64,000 nt of DNA from [Pasteurella] mairii (GCA_900454475.1 UGSS01000002.1:496001-560000), one strand, 5' to 3'; positions 38,640 through 48,074 are shown, counted from the stretch's first letter. The notes: generated by a model from the letters alone, not told the origin. Numbers and translations: made by a program.

Positions 38640-38797
38640 GCGCTACAAAAAGAGAATTGTAAATTTTTTTGAGCGAATAAATAATCGTGTAAACTTTAAC
38701 TTTTTGAAACATAAATGAATTTTAAAAGTGGCGAAAGTTTTTCGTAAAATAATGTAAATTTATGTAAATTTTTTTAAGCTTGTGTTATAATCTTGCC

Positions 38798-38873
38798 CAG
38801 ACTGCAGTTCGCAGTTGTTTATAAAAAAATTGGTTCCTTAGGTTATTCGCCACCTTTTAGGTGGCGTTTTTTT
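38798..38873 (+). ncRNA. Small RNA candidate, copy 2
   Basis: A consensus -10 TATAAT (38786-38791) precedes an RNA of about 75 nt with the same plan as copy 1: a 5' hairpin (ACTGC 38801-38805 with GCAGT 38811-38815), the identical core AAAATTGGTTCCTTAG at 38826-38841, and a different terminator (CGCCACCT 38848-38855 with AGGTGGCG 38859-38866) followed by seven T residues. Core and architecture are kept while both stems have changed, as in sibling regulatory RNAs. Confidence 0.7.
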
Positions 38874-38900
38874 ACTTGTTAGCATACACTAGATTGCAAC

Positions 38901-39380
38901 TTAAAATAAAGTTGCCCAACCAAAAAACATAAGAAAAATATACCGCACTAATTTTCCAAGCGTAATAAAAAGCATTGTGAGAACCCCATTGAGGCGTAAC
39001 CAACCGGCAATGGCGCAAAATAAATCACCAACAATCGGTACCCAACTAAACAATAAGATGATAACGCCATAACGTTGCATTTTTTCTATCGCCCAGCGGG
39101 TGCGAGGATGTGCGCATTGGCGCAGATTGGCTTCGGGAAACCAGCGCCCCAGCCAATAGGTCGTTAAACTACCAAGGCTATTGCCAATCACTGCGCTGGT
39201 GAGTAACGCCAACATATCGCTAGAAAATGAAAAATTATCCTTTAATGCCAGTGGTGACATCAAGGCGAGAAATACTACTTCCGAATTGCCAGGCAGCACG
39301 GTTGCGCTTAAAAAAGCGCTGATGAACATCAGCCATAAACTGTGAGGTTGCCAAAAATCCCAAGTAAAATAATCAAGCAT
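38901..39380 (-). CDS. yqaA: YqaA-family (SNARE-associated/DedA-like) membrane protein
   Basis: A 159-residue inner-membrane protein with about four hydrophobic segments and the VTT/DedA domain pattern: F-x-S-A-T-V-L-P-G-N-S-E near 24-35, G-x-x-L-G-x-x-x-T-Y-W-L-G-R near 65-78 and F-S-W-V-P-I-V-G-D near 110-118. DedA relatives move lipids or affect membrane charge balance; YqaA itself has no proven role. It is followed upstream by yqaB, matching my recollection of the H. influenzae order near luxS. Confidence 0.85.
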   Translation of the reverse strand: MLDYFTWDFWQPHSLWLMFISAFLSATVLPGNSEVVFLALMSPLALKDNFSFSSDMLALLTSAVIGNSLGSLTTYWLGRWFPEANLRQCAHPRTRWAIEKMQRYGVIILLFSWVPIVGDLFCAIAGWLRLNGVLTMLFITLGKLVRYIFLMFFGWATLF

Positions 39381-39411
39381 AGCACAATATTATTGCCAAG
39401 GTGCGCAACCG

Positions 39412-40011
39412 TTAAGCGCGGATAATTTGATTAACCCGTACGTCAAAAACTTGCATTCCAGCGGCGAGTCCGGCTTGTACGCCTAAATCCGCATCTTCAA
39501 ATACCAAGCAATCTTTGGCTTCTACGTCAATTAATTCGGCGCAACGTAAAAACGTATCCGGTTCAGGCTTGTGTTTATGCACATCTTCAGCGGTGACTAC
39601 CGCATTAAAATATTGCTGGAAATTGAATTTATTCAGCAATAGTTCAGTCATCCCGCGATGGGAACCCGTGCCTAACGCTAGGGGTTTTTTCTGATAAAAC
39701 CGTTTGACTACTTGCGCGGCGGGTAACAAGGTTGCTTCTTGCAATAACAATTTTTTCCCCCATTCCCGTTTTAAGTGAATGACTTCTTCGATGCGATCCA
39801 ATGGCATATTGGCTTCTTGCATCATGGTTTGTGCAATGACACGAACTGGCGCACCGCCTAAACGGTACATGGTGGTGCCATTAAAGGTATAACCCATTTC
39901 TTTACCGACAATTTCCCAAGCTTTCGCATGGCTTGGCATGGTGTTGATGACAGTGCCATCCATGTCAAAAATTAAGCCTTTGTATTGGTGAAATAAATCA
40001 AAATCTAACAT
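39412..40011 (-). CDS. yqaB: HAD-family sugar phosphatase YqaB
   Basis: A 199-residue HAD phosphatase that in E. coli acts on fructose-1-phosphate and related sugars. Motif I is F-D-M-D-G-T-V-I-N-T near 15-24, motif II G-T-G-S-H-R near 116, the motif III lysine in H-K-H-K-P near 149, and motif IV F-E-D-A-D-L-G near 172. The cap domain sits between motifs I and II. The yqaA gene lies 31 bases downstream on the same strand. Confidence 0.92.
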   Translation of the reverse strand: MLDFDLFHQYKGLIFDMDGTVINTMPSHAKAWEIVGKEMGYTFNGTTMYRLGGAPVRVIAQTMMQEANMPLDRIEEVIHLKREWGKKLLLQEATLLPAAQVVKRFYQKKPLALGTGSHRGMTELLLNKFNFQQYFNAVVTAEDVHKHKPEPDTFLRCAELIDVEAKDCLVFEDADLGVQAGLAAGMQVFDVRVNQIIRA

Positions 40012-40200
40012 TGTATTCCCTAAAAATACGGCGGTTTTTTGTGAGGAGTTAGCATAGCATAAAGACGTTTTTTGAGCTTAGGTTTTTATCGTGATTTTTG
40101 CTTAAAAGGCAGAAAATTTTGACCGCACTTAACGCGCGCAGTCAATGCAGAAAAAAACGGTCAGTTCCGCGAGGGAAGCTGACCGCAAGGGGAAAATAAA

Positions 40201-41148
40201 TTAGCCCTCGATACCTTCAAATAAGGCAGTGCTTAAATAACGTTCTGATGCTGAAGGTAGAATCACCACGATAAGTTTATCGGCGAACTCCGGCAATTTC
40301 GCTAGACGATCGGCAGCGGCTAATGCGGCACCAGAAGAAATTCCACCAAGAATTCCTTCTTCCGCCATTAAACGACGCGCGGTAGCAATTGCCAAATCGC
40401 TACTTACGCGCTCAACACGGTCGATCAACGAAAGATCTAAGTTTTTCGGAATAAAGCCGGCGCCGATACCTTGGATTTTGTGTGAACCCGGTTTGACTTC
40501 TTGACCAGCAAGGGTTTGAGTGATTACTGGGGATTCTTCTGGTTCAACCGCCACAGAAATCACTTTTTTACCTTGATCTTGTTTAAGATAGCGGCTGATA
40601 CCGGTAATTGTACCGCCAGTACCTACGCCGGCAACGATCACATCCACTTTACCTTCTGTATCGTTCCAAATTTCAGGGCCGGTCGTTTGTTGGTGAATCG
40701 CTGGGTTTGCTGGGTTTTCAAATTGTTTTAACATCACATAACGGTTTGGATCTGATGCTACAATTTCTTCCGCTTTGGCAATCGCGCCTTTCATCCCTTT
40801 TGCGCCTTCAGTTAATACTAAGTTCACGCCTAAACCGCGCAATAAACGTTTACGCTCTAAACTCATGGTTTCCGGCATGGTTAAGGTAATTTTATAGCCA
40901 CGCGCAGCGGCAACATAAGCTAACGCAATACCGGTATTACCACTGGTTGCATCAACGATTTCTTTCTCTTTGGTTAATGTACCGTCTTTTTCTGCTTGCC
41001 ATACCATGTTCGCACCAATACGACATTTGACGCTAAAACTCGGGTTGCGCCCTTCTACTTTGACTACGATATTATTGTTGCCGAAATGTTTTAAACGAAC
41101 TAATGGCGTGTTGCCGATAGAATATGAGTTATCTGCATAAATTGTCAT
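40201..41148 (-). CDS. cysK: Cysteine synthase A
   Basis: CysK makes cysteine from O-acetylserine and sulfide with PLP. The 315 residues contain the cofactor lysine in F-S-V-K-C-R near 41, the T-S-G-N-T-G loop near 69-73 and G-x-G-T-G-G-T-I-T-G near 175-184. Note K-C-R follows in place of the more common K-D-R, a shared trait of some Pasteurellaceae enzymes in my memory, unproven here. It forms a same-strand neighbour with cysZ. Confidence 0.96.
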   Translation of the reverse strand: MTIYADNSYSIGNTPLVRLKHFGNNNIVVKVEGRNPSFSVKCRIGANMVWQAEKDGTLTKEKEIVDATSGNTGIALAYVAAARGYKITLTMPETMSLERKRLLRGLGVNLVLTEGAKGMKGAIAKAEEIVASDPNRYVMLKQFENPANPAIHQQTTGPEIWNDTEGKVDVIVAGVGTGGTITGISRYLKQDQGKKVISVAVEPEESPVITQTLAGQEVKPGSHKIQGIGAGFIPKNLDLSLIDRVERVSSDLAIATARRLMAEEGILGGISSGAALAAADRLAKLPEFADKLIVVILPSASERYLSTALFEGIEG

Positions 41149-41260
41149 AAAAAATTCCCCTTTGGTTTATGATTTAACATGATGTCTTCACTTGCGTTTA
41201 TTTTTAGCACAGGCTTTTAGAATAAAAAAATAGTTATTAGCTATATTTTATAACCAAATG

Positions 41261-42100
41261 CTATTTAATCAGATCATTGCCGCTCGCTTTGTTTTGTATC
41301 TCGGTGCGATTGGAACGTACTACTACATCTGTACCGGTTTTGCTTAGATTAATATTAAACGCCAAATTATCCCGATAAGTACCGACCCACATTGCAGTGG
41401 CGCCGCAAACCGCGACCGGAATAATCACCAAGTTTAACAGCGGCACGAAGGTAAAGCAGGTGACTAACGTACCAAATGTTAACGTCATAGAACGTTTTTC
41501 CGCTAACTCGGTTTTCATAATGCCGAAAGGAATTTTATGGTTATCAAAAGGGTAGTCGCAATATTGAATTGCCATCATCCAAACAGTAAATATAAAGGTT
41601 AAAATCGGTACGATACTTTGCCCTAAAACCGGAATAAAACCTAATAAAAACAAGGCAATAAGTTTAGGCAGGCTATAAACTAATTTTTGCCATTCGCGCG
41701 CCAACATTCTTGGTACGTCTTTGATAAAATCCATGGCACCCCCGTCTAATAAGTTCTCACTCGTCAGCATTTTTTCCACTTTTTCTGCCAACAAACTGTT
41801 AAAGGGCGCCGCAATAAAGCCCGACAGCGTGGTGAAAATAAAATAGAATAAAATTAGGATCATTAAAATGGATAATATCAGTAAAATACCACTTAGCCAG
41901 CTTAACCAATCCGGAATATAGTCAATCAGATTATTAATCAAATAGTTAATTTGCGATAACAAAACCCAAAATAACCCGCTAAGTAATAAAATATTCAACA
42001 AGATAGGCAGGATCACAAAACGTCTTAATCCGGGTTTCATGATTAAGTGCCAGCCCATGATAAAATAGTGAAAACCTAACTTTAGTTCAGATTGTTGCAT
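41261..42100 (-). CDS. cysZ: Sulfate transporter CysZ
   Basis: CysZ mediates sulfate uptake for cysteine synthesis. The protein is 279 residues when started at ATG 42100, which gives the family start L-K-L-G-F-H-Y-F-x-x-G-W; an earlier in-frame start at 42169 adds only a doubtful leader. It has four or so long hydrophobic stretches and [10 protein letters not shown]-x-R-E near 120-132, with the late block C-D-Y-P-F-D-N-H near 200. cysK lies downstream on the same strand. Confidence 0.93.
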   Translation of the reverse strand: MQQSELKLGFHYFIMGWHLIMKPGLRRFVILPILLNILLLSGLFWVLLSQINYLINNLIDYIPDWLSWLSGILLILSILMILILFYFIFTTLSGFIAAPFNSLLAEKVEKMLTSENLLDGGAMDFIKDVPRMLAREWQKLVYSLPKLIALFLLGFIPVLGQSIVPILTFIFTVWMMAIQYCDYPFDNHKIPFGIMKTELAEKRSMTLTFGTLVTCFTFVPLLNLVIIPVAVCGATAMWVGTYRDNLAFNINLSKTGTDVVVRSNRTEIQNKASGNDLIK

Positions 42101-42244
42101 AATAATTCTCTTTAAAGTCAAATGAGCGATAAGAATACAAAGTGCGGTGAAAAAAATCAATTTTTGCATATCACCGCAAGAATAAAATGTGATAAGCTAA
42201 ATAACAATTTATCCTGTGAAGTAACGATAACGAGGGATCTCATA

Positions 42245-43327
42245 ATGGATTTAAACACGATTTTAATTATTTTAGGAGTGGTTGCCTTAATTATTTTAGT
42301 TGCCCATGGGTTATGGGCAAATCGACGTGAAAAATCACAGTATTTTCAAAATGCGAATACCTTTACTAAAGATTCGCGCGTTCAAGTACAAGACAACCAA
42401 TTTCACTCGCAAGAGCGGACGGTTAATTCCTCGCAAACTGCTAATAATTCTTTTACCGCATCGGTACCGTCTGCCCCTCCAATTGCACCGCAAGCAACGC
42501 AGCAATCGCTAAATTTTGATGAAATGCGAGAAGATCCTCAAACCTATCAACATGATATCCAAAATGTTGAACAAGCGGTCAGCCAAATTAAGATTAGCTT
42601 GCCGAACTCGCCGACTGCTTCGCAAGCCACCACCGTTCAAGAAGAATTTTATCCAACCGGCAATCGCAATGCGTCGCAGCGTTCTATTGCCGAGCGTTCC
42701 ATTGCTGAGCTTGAGTCGCAAGATAATGTGGTGGATTTGTCTTCCGAACAATTGCGTCAACAACTGGCGGATGCCGCGTTGCAACCGGCGGTTGAATTAT
42801 CTCGTGCAGCGCCTTCTGTACAATCTGTCGCTTTGGAGCCAACCGCCAAAATTGAGATGGAGGAAATGGTGCAACCACAAGCGCAACAACATGAGGTCAA
42901 CAACAATCAAGCGGAACAAGATAATGCGTTCATGTTGCTTTATATTGTGGCACCGGAAAACCGTTTCTTTGGTGGCGAATTATTGGCGCAAGCCTTGGAT
43001 AATTTAGGCTTTATTTATGGTGCGCAGCAAATTTATCATCGCCATTTAGATTTGAGTATTTCCAGCCCGATTTTATTCAGCGTGGCGAATATTCAAGATC
43101 CGGGAACCTTTGATCCTTATAATATGGCGGATTTCCATACTGTAGGGGTGGTGTTATTTATGCAGTTACCATCACAACATGGCGATGATCTCACCAATTT
43201 ACGCATGATGATCCGCACTGCTAAAAACTTGGCGGAAGAATTGGGCGGATTTGTGTTAACGGATCAGCAGCAAATTTTTACTGCGCAAGATGAACAGGAT
43301 TACTTAAATCGCGTGAAAAAATCGTAA
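42245..43327 (+). CDS. zipA: Cell division protein ZipA
   Basis: ZipA anchors FtsZ to the membrane at the division site. Starting at ATG 42245 gives 360 residues: a short periplasmic end, one membrane helix at about 5-22, a long Gln/Pro/Ser-rich linker (about 30-225), and the C-terminal FtsZ-binding domain (about 228-360; F-x-G-x-x-L-x-Q-A-L near 244, F-x-M-A-D-F-x-T-x-G near 293-302). The linker is longer in Gln-rich repeats than I would expect from E. coli. ligA, its usual downstream neighbour, is absent. Confidence 0.93.
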   Translation: MDLNTILIILGVVALIILVAHGLWANRREKSQYFQNANTFTKDSRVQVQDNQFHSQERTVNSSQTANNSFTASVPSAPPIAPQATQQSLNFDEMREDPQTYQHDIQNVEQAVSQIKISLPNSPTASQATTVQEEFYPTGNRNASQRSIAERSIAELESQDNVVDLSSEQLRQQLADAALQPAVELSRAAPSVQSVALEPTAKIEMEEMVQPQAQQHEVNNNQAEQDNAFMLLYIVAPENRFFGGELLAQALDNLGFIYGAQQIYHRHLDLSISSPILFSVANIQDPGTFDPYNMADFHTVGVVLFMQLPSQHGDDLTNLRMMIRTAKNLAEELGGFVLTDQQQIFTAQDEQDYLNRVKKS

Positions 43328-43351
43328 AAGATAAAAAAACGATAAAAAAGA

Positions 43352-43383
43352 GACCGCTCTTTTAAAGGGCGGTCATTTTTTTG
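43352..43383. terminator. Terminator between zipA and tmaR
   Basis: GACCGCTCTT and AAGGGCGGTC form a stem with one mismatch, followed by a T-run on the plus strand and A-rich bases on the other side. The arms resemble drifted uptake sequences. Confidence 0.7.
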
Positions 43384-43400
43384 TTTATTTTTCCAATATC

Positions 43401-43739
43401 TTATTTGGTTTTTAATAATTCAGCGTGTGCTTTTTTCTGCTCTTTCATTTTTGTACTGATTTCGCGACGTTGTTTGGATAATTCTGCATTGCGAATGGTG
43501 TAATCATCAACGCGCGTTTCATAGTCATCACGCATATTTTCAATAATCACGCGCACATCTTCAATACTCATATCATCACGAATATATTGGTTAAGATTGT
43601 CTAACAACAACACGCGTTTTTGGTTATCACGGATTTTGCGGTTATTATCATCCATATCACGTAATAACTTGTTTTTTAAACGATACATACGCACATACTC
43701 CAATACTTCTTGGAAGGATTGTTTATTGACATTTTCCAT
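43401..43739 (-). CDS. tmaR: PTS system regulator TmaR (YeeX family)
   Basis: The 112-residue protein is a charged coiled coil matching the YeeX/UPF0265 family: [10 protein letters not shown] near 8-17, the strongly conserved [13 protein letters not shown] near 37-49 and Y-x-x-R-V-D-D-Y-x-x-x-N-A-E-L-S near 74-89. In E. coli TmaR gathers PTS Enzyme I at the cell pole and limits sugar uptake. It is a single-gene unit. Confidence 0.93.
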   Translation of the reverse strand: MENVNKQSFQEVLEYVRMYRLKNKLLRDMDDNNRKIRDNQKRVLLLDNLNQYIRDDMSIEDVRVIIENMRDDYETRVDDYTIRNAELSKQRREISTKMKEQKKAHAELLKTK

Positions 43740-43939
43740 AAATTCACTCTCTTGCTTAAAATTAAATTAATTGTCTCATAATGTAGTCTTTTTTGCCGAA
43801 TTCGTCAAAGCATTCAATACGTTTTTCTCAAATATCCGGAAATTTTTCGCATAATGAAATAAAGTCATTGCCTATCATCTCATGTGGTGATAAAACTACA
43901 AAATCGTTTTTGTTTATTTTGATTTATAGGAAACACAAC

Positions 43940-45022
43940 ATGACACAAGTTTATAATTTTAGTGCAGGTCCGGCGATGATCCCAACGCCCGTTTTGGAAA
44001 AAGCGCAAAGTGAATTATTAAATTGGAAAGATCAACATACTTCCGTGATGGAAGTGAGCCACCGCGGGAAATTGTTTATGGAAATGATCAACGAGTCGAT
44101 TATTGATTTTCGCAAGCTTTACCATATTCCGGAAAATTACAAAATCCTGTTTTTGCAAGGTGGCGCAAGAGGGCAATTTGTCGCGATCCCAATGAATTTA
44201 ATTGGCGAAAAAGGCAAAGCGTTATATTTAACCGGCGGGCATTGGTCAGCCACTGCAGCAAAAGAAGCGCGCAAATTTTGTGACATTGACGAAGTGAATA
44301 TTTTAGCGCCGGGCGACGAATTAAAAGTGGGTAATTTGGATTTTTCCGATATCGCGGAACAATATGATTATGTACATTATTGCCCAAATGAAACCATCAG
44401 CGGAGTAGAGATTTTTGAAGTACCGAAAGTGGGCAACGCGGTGCTTGTGGCGGATATGTCGTCTAATATTCTTTCCCGCAAAATCGATATCAGCCAATTT
44501 GGCTTAATTTATGCCGGTGCGCAAAAAAACTTGGGTCCGGCAGGGATTACGATTGTGATTGTGCGTGAAGATCTGATCGGCAAAGCGTGCAAAGCGACAC
44601 CGTCCATTTGGAATTACGAAACCCAAGCTAACAGCGATTCCATGATCAACACGCCGCCGACATTTGCGTGGTACCTTTGTTCCCTGGTATTTAAGCATTT
44701 GATTAATATTGGTGGATTGACCGAAGTTGAAAAACGCAATCAAGCCAAAGCCGAATTGCTCTACAACTTCCTCGACCAAAGCCGTTTCTACCGCAATACC
44801 GTGGCGAAAAACAACCGCTCTTTAATGAACGTCACCTTCACCACGGGTAACGACGAACTGAACGCTAAATTTGTCGCCGAAGCCGCTGCCAACGGTTTAC
44901 AAGCCTTAAAAGGTCACAAAGTATTAGGCGGAATGCGTGCGTCTATTTATAACGCCATGCCAATTGAAGGCGTACAAGCGTTAATTGCGTTTATGCAGAA
45001 ATTTGAACAAGAAAATCAATAG
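43940..45022 (+). CDS. serC: Phosphoserine aminotransferase
   Basis: SerC makes phosphoserine and also acts in pyridoxine synthesis. Starting at ATG 43940 gives 360 residues with the family start V-Y-N-F-S-A-G-P-A; the frame upstream of it is not coding. Other marks are Q-G-G-A-R-G-Q-F near 73, C-P-N-E-T-I-S-G near 150 and the PLP lysine in Y-A-G-A-Q-K-N-L-G-P near 197. AGGAAACACAAC precedes the start. hisC follows after about 580 bases. Confidence 0.97.
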   Translation: MTQVYNFSAGPAMIPTPVLEKAQSELLNWKDQHTSVMEVSHRGKLFMEMINESIIDFRKLYHIPENYKILFLQGGARGQFVAIPMNLIGEKGKALYLTGGHWSATAAKEARKFCDIDEVNILAPGDELKVGNLDFSDIAEQYDYVHYCPNETISGVEIFEVPKVGNAVLVADMSSNILSRKIDISQFGLIYAGAQKNLGPAGITIVIVREDLIGKACKATPSIWNYETQANSDSMINTPPTFAWYLCSLVFKHLINIGGLTEVEKRNQAKAELLYNFLDQSRFYRNTVAKNNRSLMNVTFTTGNDELNAKFVAEAAANGLQALKGHKVLGGMRASIYNAMPIEGVQALIAFMQKFEQENQ

Positions 45023-45599
45023 GTGAAGAATGCAATGTTTTACGGATGCCAGCGTGACGTTCCTACAAATACTCTGTATTTATATTGTTTGACAGATTTT
45101 CAATTGCAGTTGGTGAAGCTAATCAATCGGGCTGTGCAGGCAGATGGAGCGGTGAATTTACTGGATATGTTAGAGCGCGCTCAGCCTAATATCAGTATTT
45201 TTCAGAAGAATTTTTAAACAAAATTGGGAAAAGTAACACGTAAAACCTGTAGTTACTTGCGGTAGAGCGTTATCTTCGTACTTCAATGTGGCTCAACAAA
45301 ATTGGGCGAAGGTGTTAAAACTTGTCAAACAAGAGTGTGATTGGTGAGTGCTATTTCTTGTTATTGCAGCTTAATGGCAGCGATTTACGCATTTGTTTTA
45401 TGTAATAGGCGCATTTTAGTGGATTTTTCTCCGTTTTTTATCGTTTTGGGGGCGATTAGCAAGATTGATAAGAAGTGATTTTTAATCTTAGGCAAAATCG
45501 GTTAAGATAAAATGCTTTTTGAAAATAAAAAAGACAAGGCGGAATTCCGCATTTGTTGATGTGATGAAAATATAAAATAGCAATAAAAAAGGAAGAATT
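45023..45599. other. serC/hisC intergenic region with possible gene remnants
   Basis: The 577 bases contain a 64-codon frame from a GTG that touches the serC stop (45023-45217) with no ribosome site and no recognisable product, and two short similar stretches beginning A-C-A-A-A-A-T-T-G-G-G (near 45220 and 45297). GCGGAATTCCGC at 45539-45550 is a perfect palindrome before hisC. I see no intact gene; decayed coding sequence is possible. Confidence 0.45.
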
Positions 45600-46697
45600 A
45601 TGCAATTTATCAATATCGCCAATGAAGGCGTGAAAACGTTGGCGCCTTATCAAGCCGGTAAACCGATTGAAGAACTTGAGCGTGAATTAGGTATTTCAAA
45701 TATTATTAAACTGGCGTCCAACGAAAACCCGCTTGGTTTTCCGGAAAGCGCAAAACAGGCGATTATTCGGCAACTAAACGATCTGACTCGTTACCCTGAT
45801 GCTAATGGCTTTGAGCTGAAAGCCACGATTGCGAAAAAATTTGGGTTACAAGCGAATCAGATTACATTAGGGAATGGTTCTAACGATTTGATCGAGCTTT
45901 TTGCCCATACTTTCGCCGGCGAGAAAGACGAAATTATTTATTCACAATATGCGTTTATCGTGTATCCGCTAGTGACCCGTGCCATCAATGCGATTGCACG
46001 TGAAGTGCCGGCAAAAGATTGGGGACATGATTTAGCGGCATTCGCACAAGCGATTAACGAAAAAACTAAATTAATTTATATTGCTAACCCAAATAACCCG
46101 ACGGGTAATTTTTTATCTCAAGAGGAAGTGGAATCCTTTTTAGATAACGTTCCGGCGAATGTGATTGTGGTGTTAGATGAGGCTTATACGGAATTTACGG
46201 ATGCAAAAGAGCGGTTAAATTCTTTTGAGTTAGCGAAAAAATTCCCAAATTTAATTGTTTGCCGCACCTTATCTAAAGCCTATGGATTGGCGGGCTTGCG
46301 TATCGGTTATGCGGTATCGCATCCTGAAATTGCTGATTTGCTTAATCGAGTGCGCCAACCGTTTAACTGCAACAGCCTTGCCTTGGCAGCAGCGGTAGCG
46401 GTGATGCAAGATGATGATTTTATTGCAAAGGTCGCTGAAAATAATCGTCAAGAAATGAAACGTTATGAAGCCTTTTTTGATACACATCAGTTGGAATATA
46501 TTCCATCTAAAGGCAATTTTATCACCGTTGATTTAAAACAACCGGCGCAGCCAATTTATCAAGCGTTGCTGCATGAGGGGGTGATTGTACGTCCGATCGC
46601 TGGTTACGGAATGCCAAATCATTTGCGCGTCAGTATTGGTTTACCGCACGAAAATGATCAATTTTTTACCGCGCTTTGCAAAGTACTAGGTAAATAA
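45600..46697 (+). CDS. hisC: Histidinol-phosphate aminotransferase
   Basis: HisC carries out the transamination step of histidine synthesis; some relatives also act on aromatic substrates. The 365 residues include A-S-N-E-N-P-x-G near 38-45, N-G-S-N-D-L-I near 97, the P-N-N-P-T-G motif near 163, the PLP lysine in T-L-S-K-A-Y-G-L-A-G near 224 and R-x-x-x-G near the end. AAGGAAG precedes the ATG. No other his genes lie in the window, so this is a lone copy (hisC2 type in some genomes). Confidence 0.95.
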   Translation: MQFINIANEGVKTLAPYQAGKPIEELERELGISNIIKLASNENPLGFPESAKQAIIRQLNDLTRYPDANGFELKATIAKKFGLQANQITLGNGSNDLIELFAHTFAGEKDEIIYSQYAFIVYPLVTRAINAIAREVPAKDWGHDLAAFAQAINEKTKLIYIANPNNPTGNFLSQEEVESFLDNVPANVIVVLDEAYTEFTDAKERLNSFELAKKFPNLIVCRTLSKAYGLAGLRIGYAVSHPEIADLLNRVRQPFNCNSLALAAAVAVMQDDDFIAKVAENNRQEMKRYEAFFDTHQLEYIPSKGNFITVDLKQPAQPIYQALLHEGVIVRPIAGYGMPNHLRVSIGLPHENDQFFTALCKVLGK

Positions 46698-46719
46698 TTC
46701 GGCGGAAATCTTCTGATAT

Positions 46720-46754
46720 AAAAAAGCGATAAACATTGAATTTATCGCTTTTTT
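46720..46754. terminator. Bidirectional terminator between hisC and tyrP
   Basis: AAAAAAGCGATAAA (46720-46733) and TTTATCGCTTTTTT (46741-46754) form a 14-bp stem with a seven-base loop between two convergent genes. Confidence 0.88.
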
Positions 46755-46772
46755 GTTGGTTGAGCTTAAATA

Positions 46773-47981
46773 TTAGCCGACGACTTTTGGCAATAATCCG
46801 TTTTCGATTAAGAATGGAACATTCATAATCAATAAACCTAATGCTAATGCCAAGAGCAGTGCCAGATTTCCACCCATTACGCGATAAGGTAAATCCGGAT
46901 ATTTTCTGCGCAATACCCACACAATCCCTACCGGAAGCACTAATCCGTAGAAAGTGAACATTTGACCAGCGTAAGTGAGTACCGCCAAGAAATCGCGATA
47001 AAATAGCGCGAATAATAATACGGGTACGAAGGTCAGTAAACTTAATACGATACGATTGGCATTGACCTTGGCGCGTTTTAACAAATCGTCTATACAGTCC
47101 ACTAAGGCTAAGGAGACGCCTAAAAACGAGGTAACCAACGCCAAGGCAGAGAATAAACGGACTGCGCCGCTGATAAAATCGCTGCCGGTGGCTTGATATG
47201 TGGCTTCTACTAAACCGTTTAAGGTTGGATCTTTACGGATAATTTCCACAAATTGCATTTGGCTGAACACACCATGGGTCGCCATTTGCCATAAAATATA
47301 GGCAACCAACGGAATGGCAGTACCGGTGATAATAGCAATACGTAAGCGGCGCACATCACCATCAAGATAATTATTGATACTCGGGATGACCACATGGAAA
47401 CCGAAAGAGGTGAAAAATACGGGGCTGGCGGAAATAATCAGCAAATATTGCAGCGGCATTGCACCTAAATTTTCCATGGTCACTTTTGGCAACATCATAA
47501 ATAATACGAATAAAAAAGCGAATATTTTGATGGTGAACAGAATACGGGTAAAAGCATCAACTGCGTGGGTTCCGATGGTTACCGCAATTGCAAAAATGAC
47601 CACGAACACAATAATCGCTAGCGTTCCGGCATTTTCTCCGGCGAAAGTGAGAAACGGTTCCAGCAAATTACCGCCACCAAGGGCATACACAGTTAAAATC
47701 GCGTACATAAAAATAATGAGGGATAATGTGGCTAAAATTCGCCCGATAACACCAAAATGTTGTTCGGCAAGGGTGGCAATCCCGGCATCTTTGCGTTCCG
47801 CTTTTTGATAGGCTTCCACGAATAATAATGCACTATAAGAAAGTAAAATCCATAATGCGAATAATAAAAGTAGCGTATAACCAAATCCCATTTCAGCTGA
47901 AGTGAGCGGCATAGCAAGCATTCCCGCACCAATTGTTGTGCCGGCAACAATTAAAGCGCTTCCAAGTGTTTTGTTTTTCAT
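46773..47981 (-). CDS. tyrP: Tyrosine-specific/aromatic amino acid permease (TyrP type)
   Basis: This is a 402-residue inner-membrane carrier of the aromatic and hydroxy amino acid permease family, with 11 predicted segments. The start G-S-A-L-I-V-A-G-T-T-I-G-A-G-M-L-A-M-P is the family signature. The TyrR box pair upstream supports tyrosine as substrate rather than tryptophan. Confidence 0.9.
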   Translation of the reverse strand: MKNKTLGSALIVAGTTIGAGMLAMPLTSAEMGFGYTLLLLFALWILLSYSALLFVEAYQKAERKDAGIATLAEQHFGVIGRILATLSLIIFMYAILTVYALGGGNLLEPFLTFAGENAGTLAIIVFVVIFAIAVTIGTHAVDAFTRILFTIKIFAFLFVLFMMLPKVTMENLGAMPLQYLLIISASPVFFTSFGFHVVIPSINNYLDGDVRRLRIAIITGTAIPLVAYILWQMATHGVFSQMQFVEIIRKDPTLNGLVEATYQATGSDFISGAVRLFSALALVTSFLGVSLALVDCIDDLLKRAKVNANRIVLSLLTFVPVLLFALFYRDFLAVLTYAGQMFTFYGLVLPVGIVWVLRRKYPDLPYRVMGGNLALLLALALGLLIMNVPFLIENGLLPKVVG

Positions 47982-48036
47982 ATTAGACCTTAGATAAAAT
48001 GAGGAGAATGCTATTCTAGCAGAGAGAAAATAAAAT

Positions 48037-48074
48037 TGTACTATAATTTTTACTATTGTAATTATTTATTTACA
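48037..48074 (-). promoter_or_regulatory. Tandem TyrR boxes upstream of tyrP
   Basis: TGTAAT-N6-TTTACA (48057-48074) differs from the TyrR consensus TGTAAA-N6-TTTACA at one base. Two bases nearer the gene a weaker box, TGTACT-N6-TTTACT (48037-48054), overlaps a likely -35 (minus strand) 17 bases from TAGAAT (48013-48018). A strong upstream box beside a weak promoter-overlapping box is the arrangement known for E. coli tyrP. Confidence 0.75.

Larger units (their letters stand above)
38490..38900. other. luxS/yqaA intergenic region
   Basis: This 411-base A+T-rich region contains the luxS promoter side and two related, promoter-and-terminator-bounded small-RNA candidates on the plus strand. No protein-coding frame is supported. 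A TGTAAATTTA/TGTAAATTTT 10-bp direct repeat precedes the second RNA. Confidence 0.65.

Noticed and set aside
42143-42178. TGCGGTGA...TCACCGCA stem as a terminator
   Set aside because: It lies between the divergent cysZ and zipA genes, so there is no transcript end to serve; it is probably one uptake sequence plus a partial match.
45539-45550. GCGGAATTCCGC palindrome as an operator of hisC
   Set aside because: A 12-bp perfect palindrome alone is weak evidence and it matches no known operator; noted only in the intergenic entry.
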